From contig CACYSA010000027.1 of NCBI GenBank assembly GCA_902777015.1, positions 1 to 52,834 of the forward strand: DNA of 52,834 nt, in the 5' to 3' direction. The stretch comes from an uncultured Erysipelotrichaceae bacterium. GTDB taxonomy: Bacteria > Bacillota_I > Bacilli_A > RFN20 > CAG-826. Positions 8,672-21,351 of this stretch are shown in pieces. The notes under the pieces are model-generated. The model ran no database searches. It saw nothing but the letters and a program-made list of their open reading frames with translations, and was not told the origin of the DNA. Every line of letters starts with the position of its first letter. Positions within the stretch are counted from its first letter, which is position 1. The translations under genes were made by a program, and so were the position numbers.

Positions 8672-8786
8672 CAAATATTTTGGAAAGGTTTACATTATTT
8701 AACAATGCATATCCTTTGAGCAATTAACATACCCCTATTATTGGGGTTAAAATAGCCAAATTGTGTTAAACACTATAATTACCATC

Positions 8787-9677
8787 CTATTGGAGAATTG
8801 CTTTGAGCTCTTTTTTAACATAATCGATATTGCCATTAGAAAGAATTGGAATAAGTTTTTGTATTTGTTTTTCGGATTTGTTCCACCACTGGAGTTTTTC
8901 TAATAACTCTACCGTTTCATCATCAAATCTTTTTCTTATGGCTTTGGCCGGATTGCCAACAACCACTGAATAAGGAGGAATATCGGAACCTACGACAGAG
9001 TTAGCGCCAATAATGCAGCCATCACCTATATGGACACCTGGAAGAATAACAGCATTTTGGCCAATCCAAACATCGTTTCCCACTACTGTGTCACCTTTAA
9101 ATGGTAAATCATCCATTTTTGGTGGTTCTTGTTTCCAACCTTTAAAAATATAGAAAGGATATGTAGAGACACTATTCATTTGATGATTAGCCCCATTCAT
9201 AACAAATTCTACATTATGACCAATTTGGCAAAACTTACCGATAATGAGCTTATCGCCTAAAAAGTCATAGTGATGAGTTACTCTACTAGTAAAGTTTTGA
9301 CCATCATAATATGAATATTTACCGACTTCGATATTTCTAGTAGACGCAATTAATGTCGGCTTGATATAAACAACACTTTCATCTCTAGATTTAAGAGGAT
9401 ATATCTTTCGCCAATCTGGTTTGTCAGCATCATGTGCCATATCCATTAGTTTATTGGTCTCAGCATCACTTAAATCCAAAAATTCAGCAGCGTTTATATT
9501 AAATGTAAGGATTAACGCTATTACTTTATCAAAAGACATTTCGGTTAAGCCTGTTTCAATCTTATTGACCATTGATTTATGGGTGTAGCCTAAAGCCTCT
9601 GCAAATTCTTGCTGAGTCATATTGTTTTCTAGACGAATCTTTTTAATTCTATCTCCTAATACTTTATATACTGGCAT
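8787..9677 (-). CDS. XRE-type HTH fused to a CatB/Vat-like hexapeptide acetyltransferase
   Basis: A 296-residue fusion. Residues 1-65 are a Cro/C1-type HTH ([24 protein letters not shown] pattern). After a linker, about 90-290 form a left-handed beta-helix acetyltransferase of the CatB/Vat type ([61 protein letters not shown], catalytic-His candidate in NGANHQM). CatB/Vat enzymes O-acetylate small hydroxyl acceptors, including chloramphenicol and streptogramin A, but many relatives are not resistance enzymes. Start 9677 ([10 protein letters not shown]) is chosen over 9713 because AAAGGAGAG lies just upstream of it. The fusion suggests a regulator whose effector binding resembles the enzyme, or a self-regulating enzyme. 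Confidence 0.82.
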   Translation of the reverse strand: MPVYKVLGDRIKKIRLENNMTQQEFAEALGYTHKSMVNKIETGLTEMSFDKVIALILTFNINAAEFLDLSDAETNKLMDMAHDADKPDWRKIYPLKSRDESVVYIKPTLIASTRNIEVGKYSYYDGQNFTSRVTHHYDFLGDKLIIGKFCQIGHNVEFVMNGANHQMNSVSTYPFYIFKGWKQEPPKMDDLPFKGDTVVGNDVWIGQNAVILPGVHIGDGCIIGANSVVGSDIPPYSVVVGNPAKAIRKRFDDETVELLEKLQWWNKSEKQIQKLIPILSNGNIDYVKKELKAILQ

Positions 9678-9749
9678 ATATTCTCTCCTTTTATGGCGCT
9701 TTTGCGGTACCATTTTGGCACCACAAAATAGTTTTTCTAATAAATGACA

Positions 9750-10574
9750 TTACTTCTTTTCTATTCTCTTAATTGGTTTCTCGTTGTTTCTATTGAACAA
9801 TTCTTTTTCTTTATTAGCTTCTTTGTTAAGAATAATTAATCTCTCTTTTGGTGAGATTTTATTTGCTATCAATTGAGCATTCATGAATTCTAGATTACTT
9901 AAAATTGCTAATTCAATTGTGTTAGCATAATCTCTAAGATTCCCTTCTTTATCTGGATTTACTTCTCTCCATTCTTTGGCTGTTTTACCAAATAAAGCAA
10001 CATTTAGAAGATCCGCTTCATTTGCATAAATATAGCTCTTTTGTTCATAAGAGAGTTCGATAGTGACAAGGTGTTCTTTAACTGCATCGGTTTGAATTAA
10101 ATAATTAAGCTTTGTTAGCATCCTTTTGCCATGCCATTCAAGTTGATCAGATTCTTGAACCTTTAGCCTTTGGAATTCTTTGATAATATATAATTTGACT
10201 TCCGCCGAAATCCATGATGCAAATTCTAAAGCAATATCACGATGAGCAAATGTTCCTCCACCGTATTTTCCAGATTTAGACTTGAATCCTATAGCATTTG
10301 TGCATCTAATCCATTTGGAAGGTGTCATAACAAACGAATTTCTTCCAGCTTCACTCTTAAACGCATCGAATTCGACGCGGTTAAAATGTTCATTGTTTAA
10401 TAATTCCCACAAACCAATAAACTCTATTGTGTCTTTTAATCTCATCCAGTTTTGTATTGGATATCTTGGATCGTCTTTATTTAGCATTCTAGCTAAATCG
10501 GTTAAACTGATGTAGTCATCATCCCCAATTCCGGTAATATTAATCTCAATATTTTTTACAGTGATTTTATTCAT
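9750..10574 (-). CDS. KilA-N domain protein
   Basis: A 274-residue protein whose first 110 residues match the KilA-N DNA-binding fold seen in phage antirepressors and in stand-alone bacterial genes (DYISLTDLARMLN, IQNWMRLKDTIEFIGLWE, FVMTPSKWIRCTNAIGFKSK, GGTFAHRDIALEFASWIS, YIIKEFQRLK). The C-terminal half (about 150-274) is charged and helical, with a KEREL-type tail. It lies between two tRNA genes beside the HTH-acetyltransferase gene. Ribosome site AAAGGAG is 9 nt before ATG. Role unknown; a phage-derived regulator is plausible. Confidence 0.85.
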   Translation of the reverse strand: MNKITVKNIEINITGIGDDDYISLTDLARMLNKDDPRYPIQNWMRLKDTIEFIGLWELLNNEHFNRVEFDAFKSEAGRNSFVMTPSKWIRCTNAIGFKSKSGKYGGGTFAHRDIALEFASWISAEVKLYIIKEFQRLKVQESDQLEWHGKRMLTKLNYLIQTDAVKEHLVTIELSYEQKSYIYANEADLLNVALFGKTAKEWREVNPDKEGNLRDYANTIELAILSNLEFMNAQLIANKISPKERLIILNKEANKEKELFNRNNEKPIKRIEKK

Positions 10575-10595
10575 AAAACGTTTCTCCTTTTATCA

Positions 10596-10631
10596 ATTAT
10601 ATTCTACCATAAAATATAGTAGCGTTCTACC
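10596..10631 (-). promoter_or_regulatory. KilA-N gene promoter with direct repeats
   Basis: Minus-strand -10 TATAAT (10601-10596), overlapped at its upstream edge by GGTAGAA (10608-10602). A second GGTAGAA lies 23 bp upstream (10631-10625). The repeats could be operator half-sites; that is inference. Confidence 0.45.
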
Positions 10632-10640
10632 TTATATTAA

Positions 10641-10669
10641 TAAAAACAGTGACTTTGTATCATCACTGT
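10641..10669 (-). terminator. Terminator after tRNA-Arg
   Basis: ACAGTGA/TCACTGT stem with a loop of about 10 nt and a TTTTTATT tail on the minus strand, just after the tRNA 3' end. With no terminator visible between galE and the tRNA, galE and tRNA-Arg may share a transcript. Confidence 0.75.
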
Positions 10670-10680
10670 AATATTTATCC

Positions 10681-10757
10681 TGGCGCGCTTGAGACGATTT
10701 GAACGCCCGACTTCTTCCTTAGGAGGGAAGCGCTCTATCCAGCTGAGCTACAAGCGC
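10681..10757 (-). tRNA. tRNA-Arg (CCT)
   Basis: A 77-nt cloverleaf with CCA encoded. Acceptor GCGCTTG/CAAGCGC, anticodon stem CTTCC/GGAAG with loop CTCCTAA and anticodon CCT (reads AGG). It lies 15 nt downstream of the galE stop codon. Confidence 0.97.
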
Positions 10758-10772
10758 GTGACAAACTATTTA

Positions 10773-11789
10773 TTATTTGTCATACCCGTTTGGGTTTTTA
10801 GATTGCCATCTCCATGAATCTCTACAAGCATCTTCAATATTGAGTTTGGTTTTGAATTTCATTTCTTCCCAAGCTTTAGATACTTCAGCATAGTTTTCAT
10901 CAACATCACCAGGACGTCTTGGACAGATGACATATGGGAGTTTCATATTGTTAGCTTTTTCAAAAGCGTGAACGAGTTCAAAAACACTTGTGCCTTTGCC
11001 AGTGCCTAAGTTATAGATCACTAAGCCTGGTTTTTCTTCTAATTTCTTTAAGGCGCATAAATGGCCGTGTGCTAAATCGACAACGTGGATATAATCTCTA
11101 ACACCTGTGCCGTCCACTGTTTTATAGTCATTACCATAAACATTTAAGTGTGGACGTTTACCAACCGCGACTTGAGTAATATATGGCATTAAGTTGTTTG
11201 GAATGCCGTTTGGATCTTCACCAATTAAGCCACTTTCATGAGCACCGATTGGATTGAAATATCTAAGAATAGCGATGTTAGCGTCTTTATGTTCTTTAGC
11301 GTAATCTTTTAATAAATATTCAATATCTAATTTGGTTTGACCATATGGGTTTGTGCAACCACCGACTTTATCACTTTCTTTAAGTGGGACATGATCTGGA
11401 ACACCATAAACTGTCGCACTAGAAGAGAAGACGATGTTATGAACATTGAATTCATTCATTAATCTTAATAAGACCTTACTGCTACCGATATTGTTATCGA
11501 TATATAATTGTGGTTTTTCAACAGATTCAGCGACACTCTTTAAACCAGCGAAGTGAATGATGTCTGTAATATCTTCTTTTTCAAAAACCTTTTTTAAATC
11601 ATCGTATTTAGTAACATCAACTTCATAGAATCTTGGTGTTTTACCTGTGATTTTATTAATACGATTTAAAACTTCTGGTTTTGAGTTGATGAAGTTATCA
11701 ACAATGACGACATCATAACCATTTTCTAATAATTCAACGACTGTGTGGGAACCGATATATCCTGTTCCACCTGTGACTAATACTGCCAT
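10773..11789 (-). CDS. galE: UDP-glucose 4-epimerase
   Basis: A 338-residue short-chain dehydrogenase/reductase. The NAD-binding motif GGTGYIGSH is at residues 7-15, the catalytic YxxxK is in NPYGQTKLDIE, and the Ser/Thr is in VFSSSATVYG. The C-terminal half binds UDP-sugar (RYFNPIGAHESG, GTGVRDYIHVVDLA). It interconverts UDP-glucose and UDP-galactose for galactose use and surface glycans. The ATG follows the gatB stop by 1 nt, with ribosome site GGAGG inside gatB, so it is last in the pcrA-ligA-gatCAB operon. Confidence 0.96.
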   Translation of the reverse strand: MAVLVTGGTGYIGSHTVVELLENGYDVVIVDNFINSKPEVLNRINKITGKTPRFYEVDVTKYDDLKKVFEKEDITDIIHFAGLKSVAESVEKPQLYIDNNIGSSKVLLRLMNEFNVHNIVFSSSATVYGVPDHVPLKESDKVGGCTNPYGQTKLDIEYLLKDYAKEHKDANIAILRYFNPIGAHESGLIGEDPNGIPNNLMPYITQVAVGKRPHLNVYGNDYKTVDGTGVRDYIHVVDLAHGHLCALKKLEEKPGLVIYNLGTGKGTSVFELVHAFEKANNMKLPYVICPRRPGDVDENYAEVSKAWEEMKFKTKLNIEDACRDSWRWQSKNPNGYDK

Positions 11790-11790
11790 G

Positions 11791-13185
11791 TTATTTTTCC
11801 TCCAATTTATTAAGAAGCAATTCTTTTGCTTTTATTGAATCAATATTGTTTTTAGTGCGCTTATAGATTTGGCCTAATAAATAGTTTAATGCTTTATCTT
11901 TGCCGTTTTTATAATCATTAACCGCATCTATATATTGTACCAAAGTTTCATCAATGATGGCGGATAATTCATCTTCTTCCACTTCATTAGTGAAATTATA
12001 TTCTTCCAAAATTTCATTTAATGGTTGATTATTTTTCATTAATTGTTGATAGATAATTGAAGTCTGTTTATATGATAATTTGTCATCTTCATACATCTTT
12101 AATAAAGATAATAAATCATCTTCAATTTCCATTAATAAACCACTACCGTCTCGCTTAATTTCGTTTCTTACACGTGTTAAAACAAAGTTAGAAACCTTTA
12201 ATGTCGCTATATCATTTTCTTCTAAATTGGTGAATAAATGACTTAGATATTCACTATCATTTATTTCATCAATTGTTTCTTTAGTTAAGAAATCAAAATC
12301 AATGCGATGAACTGGTTGATAATTGAGTGCTTCTTTTATTAATTCATCACTAATTCTCACTGGTGCAATCGTGGCGTCAGCAAAATAACGATAATCAATT
12401 TTAGTGTTTTTCTTACGCATGAAAACAGTTGTGTTTTTGCTTTCATCATATCTTCTAGTTTCTGGTTTAACTTTTTTACCATTAGCGATGATTTCTTTTT
12501 GGCGTTTGATTTCACTATTGATGGCCTTTTCAACATTCTTAAAACCATTTAAGTTTTTAAGTTCCACTATTTCACCATTTGTGTCATCCACTTTTAAAGA
12601 GACATTGACGTCAACGCGCATTGAGCCTTCTTGAAGACGACCATTACTGACTCCTAAGGAAACAGCAATGCTTCTAATGGATTCTAAAAACATTCTTGCC
12701 TCTAGTCCATTTCTAATATCTGGATCAGTGACTATTTCAATTAAACCCATACCAGAACGATTGAAATCTAATAATGTTTTGTTTTCTAAATGTATTTGTT
12801 TAGCGGCATCTTCTTCAATATGTAAGTGATTAATACGAACGATTTTTATTTTGTCATTCACATCAATAGCGAGATGACCATTTTTGCCAATTGGATGATA
12901 GAACTGCGTTAATTGGTAGCCCTTTGCTAGATCACTATAGAAATAATTCTTTCTATCAAATCTAATTAAACGGTCTAATTCCATATGTAAGGCATTTACC
13001 ATTCTGATTGCAGAAATCACGCATCTTTTATTTAATACTGGCATAGAACCAGGAAAAGCCATGTCTAACGCAGCGACTTGTGTATTAGGTTCCTTACTAT
13101 ATTTAGCGGGAGCACCACTAAAGAGCTTAGATTCACTAAGTAACTGTAAATGTATTTCTAAGCCAATAATCGCTTCGCATTTCAT
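11791..13185 (-). CDS. gatB: Asp/Glu-tRNA amidotransferase subunit B
   Basis: A 464-residue subunit of GatCAB, the ATP-dependent enzyme that converts Glu-tRNA(Gln) to Gln-tRNA(Gln) and, in some bacteria, Asp-tRNA(Asn) to Asn-tRNA(Asn). Visible motifs are IGLEIHLQL at the N-terminus, NYFYSDLAKGYQLTQ, DFNRSGMGLIEIVTDPD and ELKNLNGFKNVEKAI. The C-terminal helical and YqeY-like tail ends in LGQIYKRTKNNIDSIKAKELL. It begins 1 nt after gatA. Because asnS is disrupted in this window, its possible Asp-tRNA(Asn) activity is of interest. Confidence 0.96.
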   Translation of the reverse strand: MKCEAIIGLEIHLQLLSESKLFSGAPAKYSKEPNTQVAALDMAFPGSMPVLNKRCVISAIRMVNALHMELDRLIRFDRKNYFYSDLAKGYQLTQFYHPIGKNGHLAIDVNDKIKIVRINHLHIEEDAAKQIHLENKTLLDFNRSGMGLIEIVTDPDIRNGLEARMFLESIRSIAVSLGVSNGRLQEGSMRVDVNVSLKVDDTNGEIVELKNLNGFKNVEKAINSEIKRQKEIIANGKKVKPETRRYDESKNTTVFMRKKNTKIDYRYFADATIAPVRISDELIKEALNYQPVHRIDFDFLTKETIDEINDSEYLSHLFTNLEENDIATLKVSNFVLTRVRNEIKRDGSGLLMEIEDDLLSLLKMYEDDKLSYKQTSIIYQQLMKNNQPLNEILEEYNFTNEVEEDELSAIIDETLVQYIDAVNDYKNGKDKALNYLLGQIYKRTKNNIDSIKAKELLLNKLEEK

Positions 13186-13186
13186 A

Positions 13187-14647
13187 TTACTTATGCACCA
13201 AGTCCTTTAATTTGGTCACTTCTTCTACTTCTTTAGCAATGGATAATAATTTGCTTTCAGTGAAATGATGAGAAGTGATATTAACACCAAATGGTAAATT
13301 ATTTTCAAAACCTAAAGGTAAAGTTATAGAAGGATAACCACCTAAATTAGCAAACGCTAAATAATTATCTGCAATACTAGCGTCTTTATTAAATGATTTC
13401 TTTGGAATATCATCGCCAAAAAGTGGCGCTACTGTTGGAGAAGCAGGTAAGATAATCGCATCATAATCTTCTAATATCTTATTAAATGTATCGACGATTA
13501 ATCGACGAGCGCGTAACGCTCTTAGATAGATTTCTTGTTGATTTTCTTCTAATAAGGAAAGAGAACCAATAACAAATCTTCTTTTAATACGGTCAGAGAA
13601 ACCTTCGCTTCTAACTTTGAAGAGCATTTCTTCATATGTATCAGCGTCTTTATTAACACCAAATTTAATGCCATCAAGATTAGCGTTGTTACTTGTGGCT
13701 TCTGCGCTTGAAATGATGTAATAAGTCGAATAAATAATCTTTGCTAAATCAAAACCAATAGAGACGGTATTGATTTTATAGCCTTTTTCTTTTAATTGAT
13801 TAACCATCTTATCAAAGGTATCTTTAATATTTTTATCACTAACGTCATCATAGATATCTTTAATAACCGCTAATTTATATGGTCTATGTTTTTCATCCAT
13901 TTTAGATAAATAATCTTCTACTTCTAAAGATGAAGATGTTGTGTCTTTATCGTCTCTACCACTTAAAACACTCAACAATAAAGCGGAGTCTTTAACGTTT
14001 CTAGTGAAATAAGCAACATGATCTAAGGAAGCAGAAAAAGTAAATAAGCCATATCTGGAGATACGTCCCCATGTTGGTTTAAAACCGACAAGCGCACTAT
14101 AGGAAGCAGGTTTTCTAACACTATCACCTGTATCTGAACCGATAGAATAAGGAACTATTCCAGCAGCGCATGAGGCGGCACTACCACAAGAAGAACCACC
14201 GATCATTCTGGTTTTAGTTTCATCCCAAGGATTAAATGTTTTACCTTTATGACCACTACTACCTGTACCACCCATCGCTAATTCATCTAATGTTGTTTTA
14301 GCAATTGGGATAGCTTTTTTATTTAATAATCTTGCATAGACTTCACTATCAAAAGGAGGAATATATCCTTCTAATAATTTAGATGAAGCGCATGTTGGAA
14401 TATCTTTAGTGGAGAAATTATCTTTAATAGCAAAAGGTATACCCCATAATGGGTTATCAACTTCCACTTCTTCTTTTGATAAATCTTCCGCTATTTTTAT
14501 AGCTTCTTTTTCATAAATATATTCAAAGGCATTATTAGTGTCTTTTCTTATCTTTTCTAAAGCTTCTTTAACTAAATCTAAAGGAGTGACTTCTTTATTA
14601 ATTAAAGCTTCATGTATTTGATAAATGTTTTTAGAAAGGTAGTCCAT
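13187..14647 (-). CDS. gatA: Asp/Glu-tRNA amidotransferase subunit A
   Basis: A 486-residue amidase-signature protein that releases ammonia from glutamine for GatB. The catalytic Lys is in GIPFAIKDN (about 74), and the amidase signature GGSSCGSAASCAAG is followed by SIGSDTGDSVRKPAS carrying the Ser nucleophile region. One nucleotide is shared with the gatC stop codon (TAATG overlap). Length fits the family. Confidence 0.96.
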   Translation of the reverse strand: MDYLSKNIYQIHEALINKEVTPLDLVKEALEKIRKDTNNAFEYIYEKEAIKIAEDLSKEEVEVDNPLWGIPFAIKDNFSTKDIPTCASSKLLEGYIPPFDSEVYARLLNKKAIPIAKTTLDELAMGGTGSSGHKGKTFNPWDETKTRMIGGSSCGSAASCAAGIVPYSIGSDTGDSVRKPASYSALVGFKPTWGRISRYGLFTFSASLDHVAYFTRNVKDSALLLSVLSGRDDKDTTSSSLEVEDYLSKMDEKHRPYKLAVIKDIYDDVSDKNIKDTFDKMVNQLKEKGYKINTVSIGFDLAKIIYSTYYIISSAEATSNNANLDGIKFGVNKDADTYEEMLFKVRSEGFSDRIKRRFVIGSLSLLEENQQEIYLRALRARRLIVDTFNKILEDYDAIILPASPTVAPLFGDDIPKKSFNKDASIADNYLAFANLGGYPSITLPLGFENNLPFGVNITSHHFTESKLLSIAKEVEEVTKLKDLVHK

Positions 14648-14943
14648 TATTTCACCACCTTTGGAATGACGATTTGTCCATCTTCCACTTTTGAAGCATT
14701 TTTTAAAGCTTCTTTTTTATCTAAAACATTATCAGTGACATCTTCTCTTAAATAATCAGTAACGATTTCATAAGGAAAAATCATTGGTCTTAATTGATCA
14801 ATATTAGGAATAGATTTCATTTCCTCAATAGCATCTAAGATATCAGCGTATTCTTCTTTTAAAATTTCAAGTTCGACTTCATTGATATCGAACATTAAAT
14901 TATGCGCTGCTTCTAATAATGTCTTTTCATTAGCGGTTTTCAT
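14647..14943 (-). CDS. gatC: Asp/Glu-tRNA amidotransferase subunit C
   Basis: A 98-residue small subunit that stabilises GatA-GatB. It has the usual N-terminal helix pair and the tail VLDKKEALKNASKVEDGQIVIPKV, matching the LR.D.v....R...l.NAP....g.f.VPkvl pattern. It sits between ligA and gatA with minimal spacing. Confidence 0.93.
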   Translation of the reverse strand: MKTANEKTLLEAAHNLMFDINEVELEILKEEYADILDAIEEMKSIPNIDQLRPMIFPYEIVTDYLREDVTDNVLDKKEALKNASKVEDGQIVIPKVVK

Positions 14944-14945
14944 TT

Positions 14946-19166
<4,221 letters not shown>

Positions 19167-19168
<2 letters not shown>

Positions 19169-19186
19169 ATATTGTTAACAATATAT
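19167..19186. promoter_or_regulatory. 20-bp perfect palindrome at the pcrA start
   Basis: ATATATTGTTAACAATATAT overlaps the pcrA ATG (19168-19166) and contains a possible minus-strand -10, TAATAT (19187-19182), with TTGCAT 18 nt further upstream. It could be an operator for the operon or simply AT-rich symmetry. No protein is assigned. Confidence 0.4.
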
Positions 19187-19212
19187 TAGCAAAGTAAAGC
19201 AATGATATGCAA

Positions 19213-19671
19213 TTAAAGAATATAATTTGTTACTAATCTCTTCTCATTTAGATAAGATAGGCACTGATCAATGCCTGGAACATTCGCCACAACCATTTGT
19301 TCATTGACTTCAATAATTGATGGAGTGCCTTTGATAGATAAGTCATTAATATCCATTATTCCAATACCATAATCATCACTAATTTGAATGTGATCAATCG
19401 ATGAATTAACAAAATAAGTTGGTAAGATTCTTTCAGTAGCGAAGTCCACTATTTCGTCAAGCATGTCATGACAGTACCCACAAGTTTCAGAGTAAACAAA
19501 AACAATGTAGTTTTCTTCTTGTTGATTAAGAATATCCAACCACCTGATTTGTTGTGATTGCACCATGTCGTAGTCTTGATATGTTTTTTTACTCGTAATA
19601 ACGTGTGCTGGTGAACACGCTACCACTGTCGCTAGAAACGCTAGCGAAGCGATAAAAAAACGATATGTCAT
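19213..19671 (-). CDS. Thioredoxin-fold lipoprotein with CGYC motif
   Basis: A 152-residue lipoprotein: signal peptide MTYRFFIASLAFLATVVAC (lipobox VVAC, Cys19), then a thioredoxin-like fold with the redox motif SETCGYCHDM and the cis-Pro loop KGTPSII. It probably acts as an extracytoplasmic thiol-disulfide protein. An upstream in-frame ATG (19740) is rejected because the lipobox fits the 19671 start and a promoter lies between the two. The mRNA seems leaderless: the -10 ends 6 nt before ATG. Divergent from the membrane protein at 19715. Confidence 0.8.
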   Translation of the reverse strand: MTYRFFIASLAFLATVVACSPAHVITSKKTYQDYDMVQSQQIRWLDILNQQEENYIVFVYSETCGYCHDMLDEIVDFATERILPTYFVNSSIDHIQISDDYGIGIMDINDLSIKGTPSIIEVNEQMVVANVPGIDQCLSYLNEKRLVTNYIL

Positions 19672-19677
19672 GCAATA

Positions 19678-19708
19678 AGTATAGTTTTTTAGATAAAAAA
19701 TGTAAAAT
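19678..19708. promoter_or_regulatory. Overlapping divergent leaderless promoters
   Basis: Minus strand: TTTACA (19706-19701), 17-nt spacer, TATACT (19683-19678), then 6 nt to ATG 19671. Plus strand: -10 TAAAAT (19703-19708), which overlaps the minus -35, then 6 nt to ATG 19715. Neither gene has a ribosome-binding site. The two start codons are 43 bp apart. Confidence 0.6.
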
Positions 19709-19714
19709 ATTGTT

Positions 19715-20608
19715 ATGGCAATATTTAGAAAAAAGACCACTTTGGTTCATAACATCACTTATATGGCTTTGATGACTGCGATTAATGTCATCTTTATAGT
19801 CTTAGATACTTATGTGCCATTTTTAATGCTTCTATTAATATTGATGCTACCTTTTGTCAGTGCGGTTGTTTCTTATTACTGCCAAAAAAGGTATTACATC
19901 ATCTATGCAGTAGCTAGTATTGGATTATGTTTAATCTTTAATATTCTTGATACTGTTTTCTATATTGTTCCAGCGGTATGTTCTGGCTTTATTATTGGGG
20001 TACTACTTGATAAGAAAATTAATCCTTTCTGGATGATACTTGGATCCACTCTTGTGGAAGTGATTTTGACCTATGCCTTTATTCCTTTATTAAATATAGT
20101 AAGTAAGACTGATATTGTTCATACTTTTATTACAATATTCGGCTTAACAAACTTTGCTTATAAACAAGAATTAACTCATCTTTTCATTCTTTTTGTGGCC
20201 TTAACTCAGTGCTCTTTAACGCATTTTGTTTTATTAACTGAAATTAAGAAGATTGGTGTAGAAACTAATACACATGTCGCTTCTTTCTGGCCATATATTG
20301 CTGGTTTACTAACTTGTATTCTTATCTCATTTATCTTCGCTTTCACTTATCGCCCACCTTCATTAGCCTTTGTGGCTTTATCGTTTTATTTTGCTATTTT
20401 CTTATTAGTGGATTTACTTGGTTCGAAGAAACCATATGTCTATATTATTCTCGGCATTTCTTTATTAATTGCGTTCATCATTTTCACCATTTTCTACACT
20501 AAAGTTGATAAGCCATTCGGCTTTAATTTATTCGCTTTATTCCCAATGATGATTGCCTTAACAAGTTTTATCAAAAATTGTTTGATAAAAGCGGATAATA
20601 ATATTTAG
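19715..20608 (+). CDS. Polytopic membrane protein, unknown function
   Basis: A 297-residue protein with about eight hydrophobic helices, short loops and basic cytoplasmic ends (MAIFRKKT... and ...FIKNCLIKADNNI). The early Ala/Gly-rich helix followed by LLILMLPFVSAVVSYYCQKRYYI is reminiscent of DUF2232 or ECF-transporter S components, but no binding motif confirms it. The mRNA is probably leaderless. It is followed closely by the acidic tail-anchored protein at 20618, with which it may form an operon. Confidence 0.6.
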   Translation: MAIFRKKTTLVHNITYMALMTAINVIFIVLDTYVPFLMLLLILMLPFVSAVVSYYCQKRYYIIYAVASIGLCLIFNILDTVFYIVPAVCSGFIIGVLLDKKINPFWMILGSTLVEVILTYAFIPLLNIVSKTDIVHTFITIFGLTNFAYKQELTHLFILFVALTQCSLTHFVLLTEIKKIGVETNTHVASFWPYIAGLLTCILISFIFAFTYRPPSLAFVALSFYFAIFLLVDLLGSKKPYVYIILGISLLIAFIIFTIFYTKVDKPFGFNLFALFPMMIALTSFIKNCLIKADNNI

Positions 20609-20617
20609 AATATTAGT

Positions 20618-21343
20618 ATGGTAGATTTATTAAAAGCATTTGGCCGTGGCATTCTCTACGTATTAGCGTTTCCATTCTTCTTAGTTGTCCTAGCTATTTT
20701 TGCAGTGGTTGGCTTTATTGCTTTTATCATCCAATTAGTAAAATCAATCATTTTCTTTTTCACTGGTCAAAAATTCTTCCCAGAATTGCCCGAAGATAAA
20801 GAACTCCGTTTATTGAAAGAAAAAGAAGAGGCGAAAAATAAGCCCGCTAATAATGAGGCTACTCCCGCTGCTCAAACTCAACAAACAAGCAATAATTTAA
20901 TATTTGAAGAAGTATTTGATGAACAGGCTTTTGAAGAAGAACCAGCGCCGGTTATTACTCCTATTCCTACTCCCGCTCCTAAGAGTGTCGAAGAAGCTTG
21001 CTTCCAAGACTTAAATAAGAAAGAGGAAACTAAAGAAGAAGTACCTCCTGCTGCTCCTATTTTTGAAGAAGTTAAGGAAGAGGAAGAACCTGTTATTGAA
21101 GAACTTAATGTTAAACAAGAGGAAGTTAAGGAAGAACTAGCTTCTCCATTAACTGATTTAATTAAGGAAGAACAACACAAAGAAGATCCATTAGATGACT
21201 TCTTAAGTGCTTTAGAAGAAGATGAAATTCCTTCTCCACAAGAAGAATTAGAAACTTATAAACCAAGAGGAAGTGAAGATTCCTTCCAAGATGAAGATAG
21301 TGACGACAACCATATGGGTGTCGATATTAATTACGATGATTGA
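20618..21343 (+). CDS. Membrane protein with a long acidic cytoplasmic tail
   Basis: A 241-residue protein with two N-terminal hydrophobic helices (residues 10-50), then about 185 residues of low-complexity Glu/Pro/Ala sequence in which LIFEEVFDEQAFEEE and PIFEEVKEEEEPVIEE recur. The tail is predicted disordered and strongly negative. I recognise no family. Only 9 nt separate it from the preceding gene and 8 nt from the next, so the three genes 19715-22026 form a likely operon. Confidence 0.65.
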   Translation: MVDLLKAFGRGILYVLAFPFFLVVLAIFAVVGFIAFIIQLVKSIIFFFTGQKFFPELPEDKELRLLKEKEEAKNKPANNEATPAAQTQQTSNNLIFEEVFDEQAFEEEPAPVITPIPTPAPKSVEEACFQDLNKKEETKEEVPPAAPIFEEVKEEEEPVIEELNVKQEEVKEELASPLTDLIKEEQHKEDPLDDFLSALEEDEIPSPQEELETYKPRGSEDSFQDEDSDDNHMGVDINYDD

Positions 21344-21351
21344 GGTAAAAG

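Noticed and set aside
8731..8746. ACCCC/GGGGT dyad as a second terminator
   Set aside because: No T tract on the relevant side; a better terminator is at 8640-8671.
8787..9677. Chloramphenicol or streptogramin resistance gene
   Set aside because: The acetyltransferase half is CatB/Vat-like, but an HTH is fused to it and many homologues are not resistance enzymes; no resistance claim is supportable.
9678..9713. Upstream start of the HTH-acetyltransferase
   Set aside because: The ribosome site AAAGGAGAG lies inside this stretch and suits the ATG at 9677.
19672..19740. Upstream in-frame start for the thioredoxin-like lipoprotein
   Set aside because: It would bury the signal peptide behind 23 hydrophobic residues and overlap the promoter and the divergent gene.
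20878..21180. Serine-rich ORF on the minus strand
   Set aside because: It is a shadow of the acidic low-complexity tail on the plus strand, with no ribosome site.
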